The position numbers and the translations under genes were made by a program. The notes under the pieces are model-generated. The model saw only the letters and a list, made by a program, of their open reading frames with translations. It was not told the DNA's origin and searched no databases. Shown here one piece after another: positions 1 to 8,724 of a DNA stretch of 17,017 nt (the stretch's first letter is position 1; the number at the start of each line of letters is the position of its first letter). The stretch covers positions 1 to 17,017 of the forward strand of contig JADGJG010000533.1 in the NCBI GenBank assembly GCA_027596195.1, given 5' to 3'. Source of the stretch: Podochytrium sp. JEL0797 (lineage: Eukaryota > Chytridiomycota > Chytridiomycetes > Chytridiales > Chytriomycetaceae).

Positions 1-19
1 CCCCCCCCGCCCGCCCCCG

Positions 20-86
<67 letters not shown>
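1..86. repeat. Poly-C homopolymer
   Basis: The first 86 bases are cytosine apart from three G within the first 20 positions. Nothing is encoded. It could be a contig-edge or long-read artefact, or a true homopolymer, since shorter C runs also occur at about 2332-2351, 5222-5240 and 11041-11063. A telomere is unlikely because there is no T/A-containing repeat unit. Confidence 0.9.
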
Positions 87-88
<2 letters not shown>

Positions 89-247
89 AACACAACGTTG
101 GTAAAAGTGCAACCATTTCTCTACTTGCCGATATCTTCCAATCCTGATCTATGACTATCTACCGACATTTTTGTGTCGTGAGATGCGATGTGATTTTCGA
201 CCTTCCTTCTCTTCGAAATCCGCAAAGAAAACCAGTTTGCAAAAAAC
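87..247 (+). promoter_or_regulatory. EMC1 upstream region
   Basis: This short stretch between the poly-C run and the EMC1 start must hold the 5' leader, and part of the promoter if the contig is correct. No TATA box is evident. A 22-nt sequence at 97-118 recurs inverted at 5188-5210 beyond the 3' end of EMC1. Confidence 0.4.
97..118 (+). repeat. Inverted repeat flanking EMC1, left copy
   Basis: The 22-nt sequence starting GTTGGTAAAAGTGCAACC matches the reverse complement of 5188-5210 except for one extra T in the right copy. Both copies lie about 10 nt from a cytosine homopolymer on the plus strand. Confidence 0.8.
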
Positions 248-3200
248 ATGGTTCGCGCAAATTGGGCAACCGCACTGCTTGTCCTCGGACTCGCGCAACC
301 CGCGTTTGGAATCTTCAAGGACCAGATTGGACAGCTGGACTGGTGAGTTGGTGAATGCACTAGAGACTAGACTAATAGGAAACAGGCTCAAGAGCCACAC
401 GGGCATCCCTTCTTCAGTGTCCTTCTCGCGCAGCCAGGCCGGCGCCTCGCTGGCAGTAGCCTCGCTGGCGGGAAACACCGTGGCCGTAGTGAGCCCAGCG
501 ACTGGGTCGATTGGTGCGTTGGTCGTGTGTTTGTTTCTCGTTGTGTATTAATACGAAAGGATAGTGTGGCGGCATCAGCTCGCAGCCAACGACAAACTAG
601 TGCTTGCTGAGCGAGTTGGCGCAGATGGTGCGTGTGTAGTTTTATATTTATTTATTTATTTTATTTTTAACTTTTTGTTAGTGCTCGTTGTGCTCTCTTC
701 AACAAGCGACTCTTTGTTCCACGTCCGCGCCTTCGATGCCTCGACTGGTTTTGCCGTGTTTTCGTGGTCGCTCTCCTCTGAATGCAAACACCAAAACTGT
801 TCTGGTCAAAACGCCGCCGTTGCCCTGGCTCAAAAGACAAAGGACCTGTTTGTGCTTCTCCCAACTGGAAAAGTCGCGCGCTTCAACCTCGACGACCAAT
901 CAAAAGTCTGGGCATCAAAAGAAGTCAACAAGGATTCCACTTTCACTGCTCTTGAAGTCTCCGAAAACGAACTTCGCATCCTCGGCACAAACCGCAACGG
1001 CAACGTTAATGTCCAAGTCTTGGCCATCGCGGACGGATCTGTCCTGTCCACTGTGGTTCCAGAAATTGCCCCAACTCCCGCCGGTTGCTTCTTTGCCAAC
1101 CACAACGCCGTTGTTTGCAACGCCGAGGAGGGCGTGGCTGCGTTTGCCGTGGGCTCAAACATTCTCAACTGGGTCTCTGCTGAGGTAACAACAAAGAGTG
1201 ATTCTGTATTCGTTTCTGACACACGCCCTCTGTTCCCGCAGAAATTGTTCGACTACCCCGTCGCACCCCTTTCCATCGCTCCCCTCTCCCCCTCCGAATT
1301 CATCATCTCTTCGGGACCGTACGAAGCCCTCGTCAAAGTCACTTCAGACGCCAAAGTCGCATTAGTCCAACACTTTGCCCACCTCCTCGATTCCCAAACC
1401 TCCGTGTTTTCCGCCACCGAAGGCCCCAAGCGGAACGCGTTCGTTGCTCGAGTCGTTACTTCGGACGCGGAGAGCTCGCTCGAATTGTTTAATGTCGAGG
1501 CTGGGCAAATGGCGGGTGTGTTTGCGTTGGAGCATGATGTTGTGGAGCAGGGGAACCTTGTTTCGGTGAGTTTTTGTCGATAGCCCCTTTATCCCTGATT
1601 TTCCTATTTGGGTGCGGCGTGAGTGTGTGAGAGATGGAGGTTATCGCAAAACAACGCGATGTCGCGAAACAAGCGATTTGGAATGATGATACGATTGGAT
1701 TACCAGACTGGAATTGTGGCAAAATTGCTTCCAGCGCCGCGCGGGGGGAGAAGTTTGGGATTTTTTCCTGTGGTAGAGAAACGGCCGTGTCCATCGATAT
1801 GAAATCAAGATTCCTCGACCCTGGTGCTCCCTTTCTATCCGTTTTCCTCGACTCGAGTTGATCACTCCCACGGATTTCCATTGTTCTCTTTTGCGTTTTT
1901 TGTCGAGTCGGAGGGAGCTCTTCTGCTCTTCTTTTTGATTCCGAAAAATCGAAGGATGTACTTTGTTGCTCTCGTGAAGAGTGGATGCTGATGAGTGGGG
2001 TTGCGTCAAGATGTGGGAGTTGGGAGTTGTGTGAACTTGTCTTCTTTTCGTGGAACGCGCTGGTCTTGGCCTTTTGGAGGAGTTTTGATGCTCTTCCCCG
2101 CCGTGGTGTTTTAAGGAGGTTTTTTTTGTCTTCTGGTCAATGCGGTTCTGTAGTTACTGACGCAAAAGAGCTTTCTTTCTCCTGCACACACACACTCCCC
2201 GCCCTCTCTCTCGTAACCCAAAAACTAATCTTTGCGGGGGGCGCCGGCCGCCGGCCCCGCCCCCCCCGGCGCCCCCGGCGGCCGCAGGGGGGGGCCCCGC
2301 CCTCTCTCTCGTAACCCAAAAACTAATCTTTCCCCCCCCACCCCCCCCCCACCCACACCAGATCCATCTCGACGCCGTCCTCAAATCCTCCCTCCCCTCG
2401 ATCCGCGTCCTCGCCGTCTTCCAAGACGGAACCGTGTCCCTCTTGCAACAACAATCCAAAAAATCGACCCAAAAGAACCTCTTGACCACCAAATGGACGC
2501 GCGATGAGAGTCTTGCTCATATTGTGGATTCGGTGTTTGTCGAGTTGCCGGATGGGAGTCGGTTTAGTTTGGAGAGCGATGAATTGCGTATGTGTTGATT
2601 TTTTCGGGAGTAGTAGTTGTTGCTTTGCGTTGTTGTTTGACTTTTGATATTGAACAGGCGAGCCGTTGAAGGAGAGTCAACAGATGGACCCTGTTTCGCG
2701 ATTCTTTAAGCGCTTGGTGACCCATTCGGCTGAATTGCAGGTTCGTTTTTTTCTCAACCCTCACGTGCCCCTTGTCGTAATTCCAACGCCCATGCCTTTT
2801 TTGGAAAAAAAACAGAATTTCTTCACCGCCCTTCCCTCCAGCCTCTCCACTTTCTTCACCACCCTCCCCTCCCGCCTCTCAACTACCACCACCACTTCCA
2901 CCACCACCACCAACAGCTCCTCCCCACTCCACGCTGACCGTCTCGGGTTCCGCCAGCTCCTCATTGTGGCCACGACGACGGGCAAACTCCACGCGTTGGA
3001 TACCGAGTTTGGACGCACCGTGTGGACGCGTTGGATGCCGAATGTGACGGTCAAGGATTTGGAAGTGTTGAGGACGGGGGTGGTTGCGTTTCCGGCTGTT
3101 GTGGGGGTGTTTGGGGTTGATAACAGTGGGGTGAGTTTTTTTGCGTCCTCCTTTTTTTTTGGAGTTGTGGCTGACTTGTGGGAATTAGGATCACTTTGTT

Positions 3201-4825
3201 CATCGCGTGAATGCGCTTACGGGGGCTGATTACGCGACGGGGGCTGTCGATGCGGTGGTTTCTTTGGGGGTGGCGGTGGATCGGGTTGTGTTGGTTCCGG
3301 CGAGGGAGGAAGGGGATGGGATGAATGTGTATGTTGTGATGGATTCGGAGAATCAAGTGAGTTTTTTTTGTGTGTGTGGGAGAAAATGCTCATTTTTTTT
3401 TTTAGATTCGGTTGTACCCTGACACGGTGGAATCTGTGAATGCGTTTGAATCGGTCATTGATACTTTCTATTATTATCGTGTTGTGGTTGGGGATACGCT
3501 TGTGCAAGGGTTTATGGTTGAAAAGAACGGGGACCAGGTTCGCTTTTTCTCCCCCCCTCCTCCTTGCCGCTTTCTAACCCCCCCCTCCCCCCTCCCACTA
3601 CAGTACCTTGGAAAATCCCTCTGGACCCTCACCCTCCCCCCCGGCGAACTCATCGCCTCCTTCGCCGCCAAAGACCGACACGAACCCATCTCCTCGCTCG
3701 GCCGCGTGCTTGGCAACCGATCGGTGCTCTACAAGTACCTCAACCCGAACCTCCTCGCCCTCGCGACGATCCGTGCCACACATGCCACAAGCACGTTGTA
3801 CGTTTACTTGCTTGACACTGTGACGGGGAGTATTCTGCACCGTGGGGTGTATGCCGGGGCGGGGAATGCGGCAGGGTTAGAGTCTGTGTATTTGTGTTTG
3901 GTGGATAACAGTTTGTTGGTTTCGTATTTTAATCATGGACCTGAGATGGTGGAAGGGGACGAGAGTGTGGGTGCGTCGGCGGGGAAGAGGAGAAGAGGGG
4001 GTGAAGGGGTGGTTGTGGAGAAGAAGGGGAAGGGGGCGAGTCCGAATGTGAAGGGGTATGAGATTACGGTTTTGGAGATGTATGAGATGCCGAAGTTGGA
4101 TGCTCGTGTTGAGAGGTTTGCGTGTTTTTTTTTGGAAACAAAGGGGGGCAGGGGTGCTAATTTTGTAAAACAGCGACACGTATACTTCGTTCAATGTGCA
4201 GAAGCCGAGTGTGTTGCAGCAGACGTATGTGTTCCCGCATCAGATGACTGCGATGGGGGTTACGAGGACGGGGGCGGGGATTGCGTCGAGAGAAATTCTT
4301 TGTGAGTTTTTTTGCGGACTTTTTTTTTCGTAGTAATTTCTTGAAACTCATGTAAAACAAAAACAGTCGGATTGTCTTCGCAACAATTGTACGGTGTCAA
4401 CAAGCGCATGTTTGACCCCCGCAGACCTTACGGCGCCCCGACCTCAGACGACAAGGAAGAACAATTGTTCCCTTACCACCCTGTTGTGAATTTCAACCCC
4501 ACGGATATGGCGTCGCATGTTCTCGAGGTGGCTGGCATCACGACGATCGTGTCGACCTCGACGAACCTTGAGTCCACGTCGATTGTGGCGGCGTATGGGT
4601 TGGATCTGTTTGTGACGCGACGCGCGCCTTCGAAAACGTTTGACTTGCTGAGTGAGGATTTTGGGTATGTGAGTTTGGTGGTGACGTTGGTTGCGTTGGG
4701 GGCGGGGATTTGGGTTGCAAAGTATTATGTGAGTATTTTTTTTTTGGTTGGTGCGGGGTGCATTTTTGTTTATTCTTGTTTTTTTATAGGCGGAGAATAA
4801 GCGAGTGTATGATCAGTGGAAATGA
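248..4825 (+). CDS. EMC1: ER membrane protein complex subunit 1 (EMC1), 14 exons
   Basis: Model: join(248..342, 386..513, 565..627, 682..1184, 1242..1565, 2362..2587, 2658..2740, 2816..3130, 3189..3356, 3406..3537, 3604..4115, 4174..4301, 4367..4728, 4790..4825), 3075 nt, 1024 aa; human EMC1 is about 990 aa. EMC1 is the large lumenal beta-propeller subunit of the EMC insertase, which inserts tail-anchored and multipass proteins into the ER membrane. What is seen: a signal peptide at residues 1-22, then a KDQIGQLDW start to the mature protein, WTRDES at about 416-421, GRVLGNRSVLYKYLNPNL at about 712-729, a MFDPRRP segment in exon 13, YGLDLFVTR near the C-terminus, a membrane helix at about 991-1010 and a short basic tail. 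These match family landmarks in order. Oddities are a threonine-rich linker near 2884-2919, a basic low-complexity insertion near 3975-4050 and a 796-bp fifth intron. All junctions keep phase. I am sure of the family; exon edges are hand-drawn. Confidence 0.95.
1566..2361 (+). other. Unusually long EMC1 intron 5
   Basis: The intron runs from a GTGAGT donor at 1566 to a CAG acceptor at 2361, 796 bp, while the other twelve EMC1 introns are 43-75 bp. The flanking exons join in phase (...GNLVS then IHLDAVL...), matching the family at this point. It contains a 75-codon open frame at 1634-1861 (+) with no recognisable similarity, a CA-rich stretch near 2186-2195, a 37-bp direct repeat with a GC-only spacer, and a C-rich acceptor tract. 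I see no conserved EMC1 exon inside it. Confidence 0.75.
2197..2331 (+). repeat. 37-bp direct repeat flanking a 61-bp GC-only insert
   Basis: Copies at 2197-2233 and 2295-2331 appear identical. Each contains a CTCTCTCTCG pyrimidine run and the branch-point-like ACTAATC. The 61 bases between them (2234-2294) are all G or C except one A and contain overlapping GGCGCC/GGCCGCC inverted repeats. The second copy leads directly into the functional-looking acceptor tract, so the first copy plus the insert looks like the addition. Confidence 0.9.
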
Positions 4826-5187
4826 TTGTTTTGTTTTTTTGGAGTAAAATAGTTTCCTCACTTTGTGTTTATTTTCTGCTGACATGGAACCTGCATGCGA
4901 AAGTATGGGCGAATCGTAACGTTTTTGCGGTGATTTTGCCAACATTGGAACGCCGTTTGCACGTAGTAAAATCCCCGTATTCTTTTTTACGCAATTATAC
5001 CACGAGTCTGAAATTTGCTCTGTGTTCCTCTCGTCTCGTTTCGCGGTTGCCTTGTTTTTGGTGTCGTTGCTGTCCTGTTCGCCAACTTCATCAAAAATTC
5101 CAGGACTTGAAGCAAAAATGAGATGAAGGCAAAAAAAAGTGCGATTCCGAAAACTAGGATTTATAAACGGGCCCAGGTAGAAAGAAC

Positions 5188-5210
5188 AAATGGTTGCACT
5201 TTTAACCAAC
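5188..5210 (-). repeat. Inverted repeat flanking EMC1, right copy
   Basis: Read on the minus strand this is GTTGGTTAAAAGTGCAACC plus ATTT, the same as the left copy with one T inserted. It lies 3' of EMC1, next to the C run at 5222-5240. A partial direct echo, AAATGGTTGC, appears at about 5255. Confidence 0.8.
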
Positions 5211-5466
5211 CTTGAGTTTATCCCCCCCCCCCCCCCCCCGTTGAAATGGTTGCTGCACTGTCGCGGGACCGCGTTTTCAGCATGTTTGAGAAATCAAAAC
5301 AAAATCCACCAGGATCACTGCTCTTTAATTTGTCTCCAAATGCAAATAGATTATTTCTGGTTCTCTGACACTAGACGTCTTTAAATTAAATCAGCTTTGC
5401 AAACGAGCAACCCACTTGCTTTGTTTATTTTCGAAGTTTGTCGCAAAACAAAAAGAAGCGACAAAT

Positions 5467-5598
5467 ATGGATCCCACCAACGCCGCCACAATTCGCGCTT
5501 TCCTCCAGACGATTTCAGCGAAAGTACGAAAAATCCAGCTTTTTTACCCAAAGCAGTTTATGATCCCTCCCATTTCGCGTATTTTAAATAGTATTTAA
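5467..5598 (+). CDS. Possible 43-aa small ORF, unknown
   Basis: An ATG at 5467 opens 43 codons starting MDPTNAATIRAFLQTISAKV. The first half could form an amphipathic helix and the rest is hydrophobic and basic. No family is recognised, and a frame of this length can arise by chance. It could be a chance ORF, a small peptide gene or a remnant exon. It stands alone in an otherwise empty 954-bp region. Confidence 0.15.
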   Translation: MDPTNAATIRAFLQTISAKVRKIQLFYPKQFMIPPISRILNSI

Positions 5599-5779
5599 GT
5601 AAAGAAGGGACGGAGAACACGAGAAAAAGCCCGGGAGCCGTGCCGTTTCGGGGCATTTCCAGGTGTTTCTTTTTTCTTCTTTAAATACCACTTCCTTAAT
5701 GCAAAAGACCCCAACTTATTATTTCAGCTATAATGCATACTACAGCCAACCCCCTTGAACTAAAAACCCAAAAAGAAAT

Positions 5780-7506
5780 TCACCACCCCAACGACCGCTT
5801 CACCACCACTGGCGGTGCCGCCCCCTCGGGCGAAACATGCGGCGTCGGATTCGTCCGCGAACTCTCATCCACCCAATACCCATCCACCTCCACTTTCCCC
5901 GGCAACCCCGGCAACACCACCCTCCCCCCCACCACCACCGCCACCTCCTCCTTCTTCTTCTTCCCCTTCTTCTCCCCATCACCGCCATACTTGTCCACCA
6001 TCCCGGCCCAATGCGACACATCATTCTCAACCTCCACCCCCCCACACCACTCGTACTCTCCATCCCTCCAAAACTTTTTACTCACCACGAAGCGGTAGAC
6101 TCCCGTTGATTTGGGGAAGGGTGGGTTCCGTCTCGGATCCCCCCCGCGATGCGACAACGCCGTCGCGGGTTGGATGAACCCAAGGTCTTGCGTCAAGTGT
6201 TTGAACAGGCTCGAAACGACTCCACCGTGCGTCACAAGGAGGATATTCACGAGTGGGAAGCGTGGACGTTTGGGGTGTTTGTTCATCGTGGCGGTGGTGG
6301 TCGTGTGAGGTGGGATGACAGCGGTAGGTGTGAGTAACGGGTGTGGGAGTTGGAAACTCGGGGATCGGCGGCTGGGGCTTGGGAAGGAGGTGATGGTTGT
6401 GGAGGAGTGGGTTGTGATTGTGAGGGGGGGTGTTAAGCGCGAGGAGTGGGAGTGCGCGGGTGTGGAGTGGGATTTGTTGAGTGGGGCGTGTGTGGTGGTG
6501 GCGACGACGGTGGGTGGTTGGGATGGGGTGGATGATGTGGGTGAGCAGATGTCTACGGAGGGAAGGCTTCCTTGGATGGGTGTCGTGTTGGGTGTGGGAG
6601 TGACATCCGCAGGGTCTTTCTCTTCCGAGATTCTGGGAACAGGCGGCTGCTTGGGATCCAATCCGGACTTGCTCGCGGCAGCGCTCGCGTCTTGCTCCAA
6701 GGTGTCCATGAAATCGTAATGAGGTTCCACGAGCGATTCAATCACCAAATCGTTGTAGAAATCGAATACACGCGTTTTGAAGACTGTAGAGGTTTCCCCA
6801 CCGTGCAGTTTGAGGTATTCGTCCGCGTTTTTGTTGGCTTGGTGGAGTTGTTGTTGCATTTGTGGGCGTTTGAGACCCGCGAGGGGTCCCATGTCCTAAG
6901 TGTTTTGTGTTGGTTTTGACTCTTTATGGACAGAGGGAGGAATGGAACCTGCTCGCGAAGTCGAACATCCGTCGATACTTTTGCCCCATTTTGAAACTTT
7001 TCAATCTCTGTGGTTGTCTAAAGCAAATGTTGTTGAGTACTCTGGGTTTTCTATTTGGAGAATGGAAATGCGAGCAAGATAACTTGCATACCTGCACAGC
7101 CCTCTTCAAATCACTCGTGAATATATGTGTGAACTTTTCCTTGCGGAGCCGATACGCGAGTGCTTTTGCTTGAATCAGACCCGTGTCGTTGAGTTCTTCG
7201 TCTGCTCCATTCTTCTATCAATGGAAACAATGGGCGGCAAAATTTCTGTGGATACATACCAAGCTGTCCTTGAATAAACCTGCCGCCACGTCCTTTCTTG
7301 TTGAGTCTTGTTTCAGCGCTGTGTGTGTATGTGTGTGGGTGGGTGTTGTCAGGTGGAAGTTGGTGACATGGAAGCACGCGTAATTTTGTACTCAACTGCC
7401 TGACTACTGTGACTCGAAGGCATGGATGAGTTGCTACGTGTGGCTCAGGTGGTGGAGGAGGCAGTGGGGCTTGTGTGGGCAAGCAGGCGGGTGGTGCCGG
7501 AGTCAT
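5780..7506 (-). CDS. Histidine phosphatase, TIGAR/phosphoglycerate mutase-like, RHAET variant
   Basis: Model: complement(join(5780..6895, 6949..7017, 7092..7201, 7260..7318, 7397..7506)), 1464 nt, 487 aa. Members of this superfamily form a phosphohistidine intermediate on sugar phosphates or other phosphoesters; TIGAR-type enzymes act on fructose-2,6-bisphosphate or 2,3-bisphosphoglycerate. Splicing assembles RVTVVRHAET (nucleophile His37), then IQGQLDEELNDTG, FTSDLKRAVQ, VRLREQDMGPLAGLKRP (candidate acid Glu115) and LLVTHGG (second His339). RHAET replaces the usual RHGET. A Ser/Thr/Pro-rich insertion of about 140 residues lies between roughly 185 and 325, and the protein ends in a Lys/Glu-rich tail, making it much longer than the usual ~270 aa. 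Introns are 78, 58, 74 and 53 bp; the first uses a GTTGAG donor, and the invariant RH motif requires that junction. The start is the ATG before a proline-rich leader. The substrate is unknown. Confidence 0.88.
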
Positions 7507-7551
7507 TTTTTTTGTTCTTTGCGCAAAAAAAACACCGGCGCAAAAAACATC
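7507..7551. promoter_or_regulatory. 45-bp divergent promoter/leader between histidine phosphatase and Thg1-like gene
   Basis: The two start codons are separated by 45 bp. The interval contains the palindrome TTTGCGCAAA at 7518-7527 and a second GCGCAAA at 7538-7544, among A/T runs. GCGCAAA partly resembles E2F/MBF-type sites, but that is inference. Any core promoter here must overlap both 5' leaders or parts of the coding exons. Confidence 0.5.
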
Positions 7552-8691
7552 ATGACCACTTCTCCACGACCCCTCCAGTCTGCACTCGCCGCACTGCACC
7601 AAATGCACACTGTGGAACTAGGCGCTACGTGAGAACTCCTTGATAATACGCATTCACGCATTCCTAATACTCCCGATCACTCCCCAGACTCAAAGCCATG
7701 GAATCCCTCGCAGATCCCCCTGCTGCCCCACCCGGCCAGCCCTTCATTGTTCGCATTGACGGCGTAGCCTTCTCGACTTTCACATCCGGCATCGCCAAGC
7801 CCTTCGACGCGCGCCTCAAGAACGCCATGGTCGACACGACCAAGGACCTCGTGGCCAAGTTCAACCCGCTCCTCGCCTTCCACCACTCAGACGAAATCTC
7901 CCTGGTCTACCCGGCTGCAGTCCCGTCCCCCTTAGACCCGTACGCATCCGATCCATCCGATTCGACCCCACAGCCATCCAAGAAGCGCAAGTCCGCCGAA
8001 AAGACCCACATGTATTCCGGTCGCATCCAGAAACTCGCTTCCGTCGTGTCCTCCTATGCATCTGCGCGCCTCAACTTCCATTTGAGTCGATGCGATTGGT
8101 CTGATCGTCCTGCGAATGTGCAGCAGCGCATGAAGGCACATGAGGCATATTTCGATGGGAGGGTCGTTTCGCTGCCGGATTTGAAGACGGCCACAGATTG
8201 TATTTATTGGAGGTCCAATTTCGATGGGTTCAGGAATTCCGTGTCGGTGAGTGTGTTTTTTGTTTTTGTAGATTCTGTGGACATGCTCTCACACAAGAAC
8301 CCAGGGAATCGCACAACACCACTTCAAACATTCCGAACTGCATGGCAAAAACCTGACCCAACTGCTCGACCTTCTCGCCACAAAGAAAATTGACGTGCTC
8401 GAAACATACGGCCCCAAATACCTGTTTGGCACATGGATCAAGAAAGAAACGTATACCGTGTCGCACGAGGATCTGAATCTCTCAGAGGAAGCAATGAAAC
8501 ACATCAAGAAGGATGTGGCGGTTGTGAGAAAGCGGGTTCGCACGGGGTGTTTTGATTGGTCAGAATACACGGAGGACGAGCGCATTCGGTTTTTGGCGGC
8601 CAAGTTTTGGCCTGAGGGAGAGGGGGCGCCACCAAAGGAGCCGCTTGAGAATGACAAGGAAGCTGGAGCGGTGGAAACTTTTTGCCAATAA
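7552..8691 (+). CDS. Thg1-like protein (3'-5' RNA polymerase, TLP type)
   Basis: Model: join(7552..7628, 7688..8246, 8305..8691), 1023 nt, 340 aa. Thg1 enzymes add G-1 to tRNA-His; Thg1-like proteins (TLPs) repair or edit tRNA 5' ends by templated 3'-5' addition. The fold is clear: PFIVRIDGVAFSTFT with metal ligand Asp50, HHSDEISLVYP with Asp94/Glu95, then MYSGRIQKLASVVSSYASARLN, YFDGRVVSLPD and CIYWR. Where canonical Thg1 has HINNLYN, this protein has GFRNSVSGIAQHHF, as in TLPs, favouring a repair or editing role over G-1 addition. A charged/proline insertion (PSKKRKSAEK) precedes MYSG. The N-terminal ~20 residues are basic/hydroxylated with no acid before residue 22, a weak mitochondrial presequence candidate. 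Introns are 59 bp (branch CTAAT) and 58 bp. The stop codon TAA is embedded in an AATAAA signal. Confidence 0.85.
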
Positions 8692-8724
8692 AAGTTCACT
8701 GCAGAAATCGTCCCAAGAAACGAG
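8692..8724 (+). other. 33-bp spacer between Thg1-like and b561 genes
   Basis: Only 33 bp lie between the stop of one gene and the start of the next on the same strand. AATAAA (about 8688-8693) overlaps the upstream stop codon. A TTCACTGCAG acceptor-like sequence follows, which could end a 5'-leader intron of the downstream gene. Transcripts of the two genes almost certainly overlap. Confidence 0.55.

Larger units (their letters stand above)
4826..5779. other. Convergent intergenic region between EMC1 and the histidine phosphatase
   Basis: These 954 bp separate two convergent 3' ends. They hold the right copy of the inverted repeat, a C homopolymer at 5222-5240, a small GC hairpin near 5264-5275 (CGCGG/CCGCG) and AT-rich sequence. 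A 43-codon frame at 5467-5598 is the only plausible small ORF. No tRNA or conserved RNA was recognised. Confidence 0.6.
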
